A stretch of 34,922 nucleotides of DNA from Campylobacter sp. Lineage in GTDB: Bacteria > Campylobacterota > Campylobacteria > Campylobacterales > Campylobacteraceae. Where the stretch lies: assembly GCF_020024835.1 (NCBI RefSeq), contig NZ_JAHHTD010000011.1, positions 1 through 34,922 of the forward strand, in the 5' to 3' direction. Below the pieces are notes generated by a model that was given only the letters and a program-made list of their open reading frames with translations, was not told where the DNA came from and searched no databases. Positions 24,402 to 31,612 of this stretch are shown here, one piece after another; within the stretch, counting starts at the first letter, position 1; every line of letters begins with the position of its first letter. The translations under genes were made by a program, and so were the position numbers.

Positions 24402-24529
24402 TATTCTTATAAATTTATGTGATATTTTATCGTTAAATTATATTATTAAAATTCTTATTTTTTAGGTGTAGTAAAATACCTTAAAATATCATAAATTTAT
24501 CAAAATATTAATACCTAAAGATGATAAAT
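24402..24529. other. AT-rich convergent gap between recR and uvrC with repeated palindromes
   Basis: No gene is seen here. The 10-base palindrome ATAAATTTAT occurs at 24409-24418 and 24491-24500, and again at 24524-24533 across the uvrC stop codon. The last two sit in longer arms, ATAAATTTATCA (24491-24502) and TGATAAATTTAT (24522-24533), which can pair as a 12-bp stem. TTTAGGT (24461-24467) and ACCTAAA (24513-24519) also match as inverted copies. Confidence 0.5.
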
Positions 24530-24533
24530 TTAT
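24491..24533. terminator. Possible A/T-only bidirectional terminator of recR and uvrC
   Basis: A perfect 12-bp stem of ATAAATTTATCA with TGATAAATTTAT encloses a 19-base loop between two convergent genes. It is almost all A-T, lacks a GC-rich core and has no long U tract, so its strength as a terminator is doubtful. Confidence 0.35.
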
Positions 24534-26323
24534 AGGTTTTGTTTTATTAGTTTTGCAATTTTTTCATTACATATAGATTTTATTTCATCATAGTTTCCTT
24601 GGGAAATTTTATCAAAACTGCCATAATAATTTAAAAGTTTTTTAATATTTCCTTGAGAAATTCCAAGTTGCAATAATTTTGAATTGTGTAAATTTTGCTT
24701 TCTTTTTGTTTTTTGATGAAAATTTATCGCAAAACGATGTGCCTCATCGCGTAATTTTTGCAAAAAATGTAATTTTTTATCTGTGCTTGAAAGCATAAAT
24801 ATTTCATTTTCAGTATAAATTTTATCTTTAGCACTTCCTTTTGCTCTGTGGGTTTTAGAATCGATTTTTTCTTTTGATATAGCTAGGATATCTATATTAG
24901 CTCCTGAACTTTTTACTATAGTATTGGCAAGTTTTAATAATGCACTACCTCCATCTATAAGCCAAAGATCAGGTGGTGGAATTTTATTAAAAGATAAAGC
25001 TCTTTTGCTAAGGGTTTGAAACATTTGATCATAATCATTTTTATACGATAAATGATAGTGTCTGTATAAATTTTTTTCAAATTTATTATCTTTATATACA
25101 ATCATAGCTCCGACACTAGCATCGCCTTGATGATGTGAATTATCAAAAACTTCAATATTATTTGGATAATTTTGTAAATGAAAATATTTTTTTATATCAT
25201 TTAATATTATATAATCTTCATTTTGTAGATATTTTTCTATATTTATTTTTGCATTTTCTAAAGCTAAATCACAAATATTTCTTTTTTCTCCTAATTTTGG
25301 AACTTTAATATAAAATTTTTTAGAAAATCTTTTAGAAAGAGTGCTTTCTAACAATTTTAGATCTTCAAATTCTTGATCTACATAAATTTTAGTGGAATTA
25401 ATAGGGGTATTTTCTATAAAATTTTCTAAAATATATTGTTTGTAAATTTCATTTAGATCTAAATCATTTTGATCTTTAAGTGTTATAATTTTTTGATTTG
25501 AACTAATTATTTTGCCATTATTTATTACAAAACGCACTAAAGAAAGTATATTGTTTTTTACAAAGAATACAAATACATCAAAATTTTCTAATTTTGCAAT
25601 GTCAATATGAATTTTAACACTTAAATCTTGTATAGTCTTAATCCTATCGCGTGTAATAGCTGCTTCTTCATAATTTTCACTTTGTGCATAATTTAGCATT
25701 TTATTTTCTAAATTTTTTATCAAAAATGAAGAATTTAAAAGAGCTTGTGTGGCTTGTTGCACTATATTAGCATAGTTTTCTTTAGTTATTTTATTTTCAC
25801 AAGGTGCCTTGCATCTTTTAATTTGGTGAAATAAGCAAATTTTTTTACATGATTTTTTTTGTCTTAAGGGAAAAATTAGATATAAAGTATTTAAAAGCTC
25901 CTTAGCGCCTTTAAAAAAAGGACCAAAGTATTTTATTTTATTTTTTTTTATAATTTTTCTAGTAATCTCAAATCTTGGAAAATCATCATTTAAATCTATA
26001 TAGATATAAGGATAGGTTTTATCATCTCGTAATAATATATTGTATTTAGGATGAAGTTGTTTTATAAAAGAATTTTCTAAAATCAAAGCATCTGCTTCGT
26101 TATTTGTTGTGATAAATTCAATATGGTGAGTTTCGCTAATCATTTTTTGAATTCTTAAGTTATTTTTTAAATTTGGTGAAAGTGTGGGCGTAAAGTTAAA
26201 ATAGCTTCTTACTCGATTTTTTAAATTTTTAGCTTTACCAACATACAATAGCTTACCATTTTGATCAAAATATTGATAAATTCCTGGCAAAGCTGGAATT
26301 GTTTTAATTTCATTTTTTAGCAT
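24530..26323 (-). CDS. uvrC: Excinuclease ABC subunit C
   Basis: UvrC makes the two incisions around DNA lesions in nucleotide excision repair. The 597-residue protein has the N-terminal GIY-YIG nuclease (PGIYQYFDQNGKLLYVGKAKNL, about residues 13-34), a Cys-bearing segment (KKICLFHQIKRCKAPC), the UVR motif for UvrB contact (about 205-240), the RNase H-like C-terminal nuclease (EVFDNSHHQGDASVGAMIVY, about residue 394; LWLIDGG), and a C-terminal helix-hairpin-helix region. Length is standard. Its start overlaps the preceding gene by 14 bases, so expression is coupled. Confidence 0.97.
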   Translation of the reverse strand: MLKNEIKTIPALPGIYQYFDQNGKLLYVGKAKNLKNRVRSYFNFTPTLSPNLKNNLRIQKMISETHHIEFITTNNEADALILENSFIKQLHPKYNILLRDDKTYPYIYIDLNDDFPRFEITRKIIKKNKIKYFGPFFKGAKELLNTLYLIFPLRQKKSCKKICLFHQIKRCKAPCENKITKENYANIVQQATQALLNSSFLIKNLENKMLNYAQSENYEEAAITRDRIKTIQDLSVKIHIDIAKLENFDVFVFFVKNNILSLVRFVINNGKIISSNQKIITLKDQNDLDLNEIYKQYILENFIENTPINSTKIYVDQEFEDLKLLESTLSKRFSKKFYIKVPKLGEKRNICDLALENAKINIEKYLQNEDYIILNDIKKYFHLQNYPNNIEVFDNSHHQGDASVGAMIVYKDNKFEKNLYRHYHLSYKNDYDQMFQTLSKRALSFNKIPPPDLWLIDGGSALLKLANTIVKSSGANIDILAISKEKIDSKTHRAKGSAKDKIYTENEIFMLSSTDKKLHFLQKLRDEAHRFAINFHQKTKRKQNLHNSKLLQLGISQGNIKKLLNYYGSFDKISQGNYDEIKSICNEKIAKLIKQNL

Positions 26324-26774
26324 ATTTAATAATTTCTCTTAATTCTTCAAATTTTTTATATAATATTGGATTGTTTATATTGTTGTGAAATATTGCATTT
26401 GAAAGTTCTATAAAATGTTTTTTTTGTATAGTTTTAGCTTTTTTTTGTTGAATAAAATTTCTATCACTAAAGATTTTAATTGTATTTACATTGGCAAAAA
26501 TACTAGTAGGTTTAGCAAAAGTATAGTTTTTTATTAAATTTTTAATAGTTTTTTTGGTATTATCGTGGTTTAATTCTATGTAAGCAACGTGATGTTTTGC
26601 TAGAATTATCAATACGTTATTTTTGACAAATATTTTACTAATCATTTGTCTATGATTAACACTTAAAAGATTGAAAAATTCTTTACATTGAAAAAGTGTA
26701 TTTAAAGGTTTATAATGTTTAGATTGAATAAGTTTATTGATAATAAAATTGCTCGTTTTAATTTCATATTCCAT
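26310..26774 (-). CDS. Small conserved protein, possibly DUF721/DciA-like
   Basis: The 154-residue basic protein (about 20 Lys) has no signal peptide or membrane helix. Residues about 22-80 follow a DUF721-like pattern: a short helical lead (YKPLNTLFQCKEFFNLL), a strand VKNNVLIILAKHH, then a helix VAYIELNHDNTKKTIKNLI, comparable to the DciA fold of strand, L-x-V strand and Leu-rich helix. DciA loads the replicative helicase in bacteria without DnaC. The match is by pattern only and the C-terminal half is not explained. The ATG at 26774 has no Shine-Dalgarno, and no later ATG leaves the domain intact. Its first 60 bases overlap, head-on, the start of a lipoprotein gene. It overlaps uvrC by 14 bases downstream. 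Confidence 0.6.
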   Translation of the reverse strand: MEYEIKTSNFIINKLIQSKHYKPLNTLFQCKEFFNLLSVNHRQMISKIFVKNNVLIILAKHHVAYIELNHDNTKKTIKNLIKNYTFAKPTSIFANVNTIKIFSDRNFIQQKKAKTIQKKHFIELSNAIFHNNINNPILYKKFEELREIIKYAKK

Positions 26775-26915
26775 TTTATAAGTTTATCATTTTTTTTATT
26801 AATAATATTTTTAAGTGCGTGTGGTTATAAAGATGCTCCATTTTATGAAGTTAAAGATGATAATCAAAGCACGATTAAAATAAAGAAATTTCAAGCAATG
26901 GAAAATGAGATATGA
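26715..26915 (+). CDS. Small LptM-like lipoprotein
   Basis: The 66-residue product has a long, partly charged leader, a hydrophobic core (about 18-33) and a lipobox LSAC with lipid Cys35. After the Cys comes GYKDAPFYEVKDDN, which resembles the CGxKGPLYxP signature of LptM (YifL), a lipoprotein that helps LptD-LptE assemble. AAAGG stands 6 bases before ATG 26715, supporting this start although it puts the first 60 bases antisense to the neighbouring gene. The stop overlaps nhaD (ATGA). The tail (STIKIKKFQAMENEI) has no recognised feature. The LptM link is inference from the motif. Confidence 0.7.
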   Translation: MFRLNKFIDNKIARFNFIFHFISLSFFLLIIFLSACGYKDAPFYEVKDDNQSTIKIKKFQAMENEI

Positions 26916-28267
26916 ATAAAATTTTATTTTTACTTTGTTGCGGATTTACTTTATTGTTTGCTAGTTCTAGTGAATTAAATTTAGCATTTAGTGGATTGGG
27001 TATTAGTATTTTAATTATTTTTATTTTAGGTTATTATTTTATAGCAATGGAAGAAAAATATCATCTTAATAAAACTAAACCAGCATTGTTTGTGGGGACT
27101 TTTTCTTTCATAGTAATTGGTATTTATTTGGCAATAAATAATTTTGATATGCAAATTTTAGAAGAAAGCGTTAATCATTTAATCTTAGAAATTGCACAAA
27201 TTGTATTTTTTTTAATTGCTGCTATGACTTTTATAGAAGCTTTGATTGAAAGATCGGTGTTTGAAACCTTAAAATACAAACTTATTAGCAAAGGATACAC
27301 TTATAGAAAATTATTTTGGCTTACTGGGATTTTAGCATTTTTTATTTCACCAATAGCTGATAATCTTACTACAGCTTTGATTTTATCTACGGTGCTTTTG
27401 ACAATTGATAAAGATAAAAGAGACTTTTTGATTCCAGGGGCTATCAATATAGTAGTAGCTGCAAATGCTGGAGGTGCATGGTCTCCATTTGGAGATATTA
27501 CTACTTTAATGGTATGGACTGCAAAGAAAGCAGATTTTTTAGAATTTTTTGCACTTTTTCCGGCATCTTTTGTTGGATGGCTAGTTACTGCTTATTTATT
27601 GTCGTATTACGTGCCAAATGTTAAGCCAGATTTTACTAAAAAACATCTAGAAGAAGTTAAGATAAAAAAAGGCGGTAAGGTTTTTATATTCTTAGGACTT
27701 TTTACTATCGCATCGGCTGTATTTGTTCATAGTGTTTGTGATTTACCGGCTATGTGGGGTATGATTTTTGGCCTTTCATTGTTGAGTTTATATATATGCT
27801 TACTTAATAGAAAGAAAGAAAATAAAAAATTAAATGTATTTTATTATATGACATGTATTGAGATGGATACTTTGTTATTTTTCTTTGGTATTTTATCAGC
27901 AGTTGGTGCTTTGCATTTTGTAGGTTGGCTAGCTTATGCTTCAAATTTATATACTATTTTAGGGACAACAAGTGTAAATGTAGGAGTTGGAATTTTATCT
28001 GCTATAGTAGATAATGTTCCTGTGATGAGTGCTGTTTTAAAAGCAAATCCAAGTATGGATCATACTCAATGGCTTTTAGTTACATTAACAGCTGGCATTG
28101 GCGGTTCGTTGATTAGTTTTGGATCAGCAGCTGGAGTGGGAGTGATGGGTAAAATGAAAGGAATTTATACTTTTAATGCTCATTTAAAATATATATGGAC
28201 TATATTGACAGGATATATTATATCTATTGTTATTTGGTATATACAATTTCAAATGTTAAATTTATAA
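26912..28267 (+). CDS. nhaD: NhaD-type sodium/proton antiporter
   Basis: This 451-residue membrane protein has about 12 hydrophobic segments and motifs of the NhaD/ion transporter superfamily: FFISPIADNLTTALILSTVL near residue 145, NIVVAANAGGAWSPFGDITT near residue 180, and a second half repeat with AIVDNVPVMSAVL and GIGGSLISFGSAAGVGVMG. NhaD exports Na+ or Li+ in exchange for H+ and is common in salt-adapted bacteria. The N-terminus (MNKILFLLCCGFTLLFASSS) looks like a signal sequence, as in other NhaD proteins. It is coupled by a 4-base overlap to the upstream lipoprotein gene. Confidence 0.9.
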   Translation: MNKILFLLCCGFTLLFASSSELNLAFSGLGISILIIFILGYYFIAMEEKYHLNKTKPALFVGTFSFIVIGIYLAINNFDMQILEESVNHLILEIAQIVFFLIAAMTFIEALIERSVFETLKYKLISKGYTYRKLFWLTGILAFFISPIADNLTTALILSTVLLTIDKDKRDFLIPGAINIVVAANAGGAWSPFGDITTLMVWTAKKADFLEFFALFPASFVGWLVTAYLLSYYVPNVKPDFTKKHLEEVKIKKGGKVFIFLGLFTIASAVFVHSVCDLPAMWGMIFGLSLLSLYICLLNRKKENKKLNVFYYMTCIEMDTLLFFFGILSAVGALHFVGWLAYASNLYTILGTTSVNVGVGILSAIVDNVPVMSAVLKANPSMDHTQWLLVTLTAGIGGSLISFGSAAGVGVMGKMKGIYTFNAHLKYIWTILTGYIISIVIWYIQFQMLNL

Positions 28268-28276
28268 AGGATAGTA

Positions 28277-29812
28277 ATGAAAAAAGCAGACATTTTAGTT
28301 TTAGATTTTGGCTCTCAATATACTCAATTGATCGCAAGAAGACTTAGAGAACAAGGGGTGTATTCTGAAATTTTACCTTTTAATGTTAGCATAGAAGAGA
28401 TTAAAGCAAAAAATCCAAAGGGACTTATACTTAGTGGAGGTCCTGCTAGTGTTTATTCTAATGATGCTTATTTTTGTGATAAAGATATTTTTAAATTAAA
28501 TTTGCCTATTTTAGGAATTTGTTATGGAATGCAATTAATGGCACATCATTTTAATGCTGATGTTGCACCTGCAGGGCATAAAGAATATGGAAAAGCTACT
28601 ATTGATGTGCAAAATGATAGTATTTTATTTAAAAATTTACCTAAAAGACAGATAGTTTGGATGAGTCATTCTGATAAAGTTGAGAATTTACCACAAGATT
28701 TTGAAGTAATTGCAACTAGCGAAAGCAGTCCTTTTTGTGTATTCGGAGATGAAAAACGTAAATTTTATGCTTTGCAATTTCATCCTGAAGTTCAACATAG
28801 TGAATTTGGAAAAAATATATTAAAAAATTTTGCTAAATACATTTGCAATTGTGATAGTGTGTGGAATATGGGATCCTTTGCTAAAACTCAAGCGCAAAAA
28901 ATTAGAAAAGAAGTTGGCAATGATAAAGTATTATGTGCTGTAAGTGGTGGCGTTGATAGTAGTGTGGTTGCTGCCTTGCTTGCTAGTGCTATAAAAGATC
29001 AAGTGGTAGTTGTTTTTGTGGATAATGGACTCTTAAGAAAAGGCGAAAAAGAGCAAGTAGAGTATATGTTTAAGCATATCTTGGGAATTAATTTAATAAG
29101 TATTGATGCAAAGGAAATATTTTTAAGCCGTTTAAAAGGAGTTAAAGATCCAGAAAAAAAGAGAAAAATAATAGGCAATACTTTTATAGAAGTTTTTGAA
29201 GAAGAATCAAAAAAACATAAAGATATAAAGTATCTTGCACAGGGAACTTTATATACTGATATTATAGAAAGTTCAGTGATAGGTGCTAGTAAAACCATAA
29301 AATCACACCATAATGTCGGTGGATTACCAGAGAAAATGAATTTAAAATTAATTGAACCTTTAAAAGAAATTTTTAAAGATGAGGTGAGAGCTTTAGGAAT
29401 AGAGCTTGGCTTAAACAAAGATATAGTGTATCGTCATCCTTTTCCTGGGCCAGGATTAGCTATACGTATTATGGGTGAAGTTAATGAATTTGATTTAGAG
29501 CTTTTAAGGCGTGCTGATGTGATTTTAATTGAAGAGCTTAAAAGTAGTGGTTGGTATGACAAAACTTGGCAAGCATTTTGTGTGCTTTTAAATGTGAAAA
29601 GCGTTGGTGTTATGGGGGATAATAGGACTTATGATAATACTATTTGTGTGCGTGTGGTTAATGCAAGTGATGGTATGACAGCGACTTTCTCTCACTTACC
29701 TTATGAATTATTGGAAAATATTTCACGTCGTATTATTAATGAGGTTAATGGAATCAATCGAGTAGTTTATGACATATCAAGCAAGCCACCTGCAACCATA
29801 GAATGGGAATAA
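28277..29812 (+). CDS. guaA: GMP synthase (glutamine-hydrolysing)
   Basis: GuaA converts XMP to GMP using ATP and glutamine ammonia. The 511-residue protein has the class I glutamine amidotransferase domain (about 1-195; catalytic Cys in GICYGMQLM near residue 82, HPEVQHSEFG), the PP-loop ATPase AVSGGVDSS near residue 224, and the C-terminal dimerisation domain (HPFPGPGLAIRIMGE, ending SKPPATIEWE). AAAGGAT lies 4 bases before the ATG, 9 bases after nhaD. Confidence 0.98.
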   Translation: MKKADILVLDFGSQYTQLIARRLREQGVYSEILPFNVSIEEIKAKNPKGLILSGGPASVYSNDAYFCDKDIFKLNLPILGICYGMQLMAHHFNADVAPAGHKEYGKATIDVQNDSILFKNLPKRQIVWMSHSDKVENLPQDFEVIATSESSPFCVFGDEKRKFYALQFHPEVQHSEFGKNILKNFAKYICNCDSVWNMGSFAKTQAQKIRKEVGNDKVLCAVSGGVDSSVVAALLASAIKDQVVVVFVDNGLLRKGEKEQVEYMFKHILGINLISIDAKEIFLSRLKGVKDPEKKRKIIGNTFIEVFEEESKKHKDIKYLAQGTLYTDIIESSVIGASKTIKSHHNVGGLPEKMNLKLIEPLKEIFKDEVRALGIELGLNKDIVYRHPFPGPGLAIRIMGEVNEFDLELLRRADVILIEELKSSGWYDKTWQAFCVLLNVKSVGVMGDNRTYDNTICVRVVNASDGMTATFSHLPYELLENISRRIINEVNGINRVVYDISSKPPATIEWE

Positions 29813-29816
29813 AACT

Positions 29817-29837
29817 AAAAATTTAATATTAATTTTT
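29817..29837 (+). terminator. Possible weak terminator after guaA
   Basis: AAAAATT (29817-29823) and AATTTTT (29831-29837) form a 7-bp A/T stem with a 7-base loop; the right arm ends in a T run. It directly follows the guaA stop. A pure A-T stem is weak, so read-through is likely. Confidence 0.35.
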
Positions 29838-29869
29838 GCTTCATATCTTACTTTAAGTGAAATGATGAT

Positions 29870-29878
29870 TGCTATAAA
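29870..29878 (+). promoter_or_regulatory. Probable extended -10 promoter of the cold-shock-like/coiled-coil gene
   Basis: TGCTATAAA is a TG-extended -10 with one mismatch. A start near 29885 would leave a short leader before a strong AAGGAG at 29891-29896. That site is correctly spaced for the ATG at 29908 but not for the main reading frame. Confidence 0.5.
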
Positions 29879-29927
29879 TTTATAAAAATAAAGGAGAGTA
29901 TTTAATTATGTTTTTAAAGGTTTTTGT

Positions 29928-31367
29928 GTGCATGGTAAAATAATGATTTATGTTGATGGTACTGGTAGAGGAACGGTTATAAATCTTGCAAAAACTTTTT
30001 TTGAATTTAATAAGCACGTATGGCACGATAAAAGAAGTATGCCTACGGTAGGAATGCTTGTTGAATTTAGATCTGATGGAAAGCATATTACGGATTTACG
30101 TCCTTCAAAGTTTCAAGAATTTGAAGAAAATGATTTTATTAAAGAGAGGGATTTTTGGAAAACTAATAGCGATAATGAATTAGAGGATTTAAGGTTAGCT
30201 AGACGTGATGCTTATGTTCAAGAATTATATAGACAAACAGATTATGATCAATTTGAAAAAATTCCTTTAAATAAAACAATTCCACAAACTATTCAAAAGT
30301 ATTTTTGCAACGAGGCTTTGTCTATTAATGCAGTTAAAGATATTAAAATAGATGAAGCACCATATACTATTGATTTTTTTGTTCTTAAACGCTTTTTATA
30401 TAAGGCTTTAGATACTTTACTTTTTTCTGATAATACAATTAATCAAGCAGATTTTTCAGCTATGAAAAATATTATTATGCACCTTGAAATGGCTTATATG
30501 GATATGAAAGATAAGCAAAAGCATATTAATATGGAACACTTGTATAATGAAGTATTTCTAGCACATCAGTGTCATTATCAAGCACTTTTAGCATCTCTTG
30601 AAAATAGAAAAAACAGAAAGTTGGCTTTGGAAAGACAAAGTAATACTTTAGCAAGTGAAATAAAATTAAAGCAATCAAGATTAGAGATAGAAAATGGAAA
30701 AAAACGTCAAGAAGCTGAGGAAATATTGCATTCTAAAAAACAAAAACTAATAGAAATTAATGATGAATTAAATTATTTTAGTGAAAGTATTGCAAAATTA
30801 GAAAAAATAAAAAAGGAATTTTATGAAAAAAATTTATCTATTTTTACAAATAGCTTTAATATGGCAAGGGAGAAACTTTTTGATAAAATTAAACAAGGTT
30901 TAAATATTTGTGCCACTAGGCAAGATATGGAAATATGGAAAAAATCTTTAAAATCAACTAGTATCAAAAATTCGTATTTTAAAAATGCAACCGAAATTTC
31001 TTTTTGTACTTTATCTTTTGCAGAGCTTTATTTAGATAGATTAAATAAATATACATTAAATTCAAGCGATCAACTACTTCTTTCTTATGTAAAAAAAGTT
31101 AGAAAAGAATGTGAAAAAAATTTTTTAATAGTTACTACAAATCATGAGACTTATACAAATATGAAAATACAAATTTTTTCTATGAATCCTTATTATATTG
31201 TAAAACACGCACCTAAGAAGGTAAATTATCAAGGATTGATGAAAAATATAGAATTTGATATTGTCTATGTAGATGAAAAAACTTTATGGGCTCCAGTAGC
31301 TGATGTAATTTTAGAGGGAAAGTATTTTTTAAAAAAAGATTCTAAAACCAAATTTAAAATTTTATAA
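29928..31367 (+). CDS. Protein with cold-shock-like N-terminal domain and central coiled coil, function unknown
   Basis: The 479-residue protein begins with a stretch shaped like a cold-shock domain (HGKIMIYVDGTGRGTVIN ... FFEF ... GMLVEFRSDGKHITDL, about residues 2-60), although the aromatic RNP residues of CspA are mostly replaced. After a helical middle comes a long coiled coil (about 200-290, rich in Lys, Glu, Leu), then an alpha/beta C-terminus. There is no signal peptide or membrane segment. Start choice: GTG 29928 follows AAAGG by 7 bases and keeps the first strand; ATG 29943 would cut it. An upstream ATG at 29908 with a much stronger ribosome binding site opens only an 11-codon frame. 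I know no function; nucleic-acid binding is a guess from the N-terminus. Confidence 0.75.
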   Translation: MHGKIMIYVDGTGRGTVINLAKTFFEFNKHVWHDKRSMPTVGMLVEFRSDGKHITDLRPSKFQEFEENDFIKERDFWKTNSDNELEDLRLARRDAYVQELYRQTDYDQFEKIPLNKTIPQTIQKYFCNEALSINAVKDIKIDEAPYTIDFFVLKRFLYKALDTLLFSDNTINQADFSAMKNIIMHLEMAYMDMKDKQKHINMEHLYNEVFLAHQCHYQALLASLENRKNRKLALERQSNTLASEIKLKQSRLEIENGKKRQEAEEILHSKKQKLIEINDELNYFSESIAKLEKIKKEFYEKNLSIFTNSFNMAREKLFDKIKQGLNICATRQDMEIWKKSLKSTSIKNSYFKNATEISFCTLSFAELYLDRLNKYTLNSSDQLLLSYVKKVRKECEKNFLIVTTNHETYTNMKIQIFSMNPYYIVKHAPKKVNYQGLMKNIEFDIVYVDEKTLWAPVADVILEGKYFLKKDSKTKFKIL

Positions 31368-31391
31368 AGTGTGTTTTTAGGATTTGTTGGT

Positions 31392-31397
31392 TATAAT
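31392..31397 (+). promoter_or_regulatory. -10 box of the 6S RNA gene
   Basis: A perfect TATAAT stands about 7-11 bases before the start of the proposed RNA. Upstream T-rich blocks (GTTTTTAG, TTTGTTGG) fit Campylobacter sigma70 promoters, which use periodic T runs instead of a -35 box. Confidence 0.75.
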
Positions 31398-31403
31398 CTT
31401 TTT

Positions 31404-31592
31404 GCCTGAATGGTTCGATTTACATTAAGAGGATCCAACGCATTAATTCTTAGTTGTGGTGTGTGATTTACCGTGTTCTGTGACTTTGTTTGAGCTTTGA
31501 AAAAAAGTGAGAAGCTGCAGCCTTTAAAAATTACCCAGCAACATTGTTGACTTTTTAGGGTCACATACTTATGTTACGGCCATTTGGGTTTT
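31404..31592 (+). ncRNA. ssrS: 6S RNA
   Basis: This region fits 6S RNA, which mimics an open promoter and holds RNA polymerase-sigma70 in stationary phase. The ends pair in a continuous 12-bp stem: 31404-31415 (GCCTGAATGGTT) with 31578-31589 (GGCCATTTGGGT), including wobble pairs. Inside lie a small hairpin CAAC-ATT-GTTG (31539-31549) on the 3' side and an apical hairpin AGCTT/AAGCT (31493-31497, 31512-31516). AGAAGCTGCAGCCTTTAAAA echoes the conserved AGAAGCCUUAAAA of E. coli 6S. Length of about 189 bases is typical. The stretch has no coding frame, is less AT-rich than other gaps, and lies upstream of purD, where I recall 6S RNA in other Campylobacterota. Exact ends are estimates. Confidence 0.85.
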
Positions 31593-31612
31593 GATAATGT
31601 TTAAGGAAAATG

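Noticed and set aside
28999..29418. 139-codon minus-strand frame within guaA
   Set aside because: It is antisense to the ATPase and dimerisation domains of GMP synthase, with no promoter or ribosome binding site in a credible place.
31368..31612. Purine riboswitch upstream of purD
   Set aside because: A purine riboswitch was considered because of the gene downstream. The long end-to-end stem, 189-base length and 6S-like block fit 6S RNA better, and no three-way purine aptamer core was seen.
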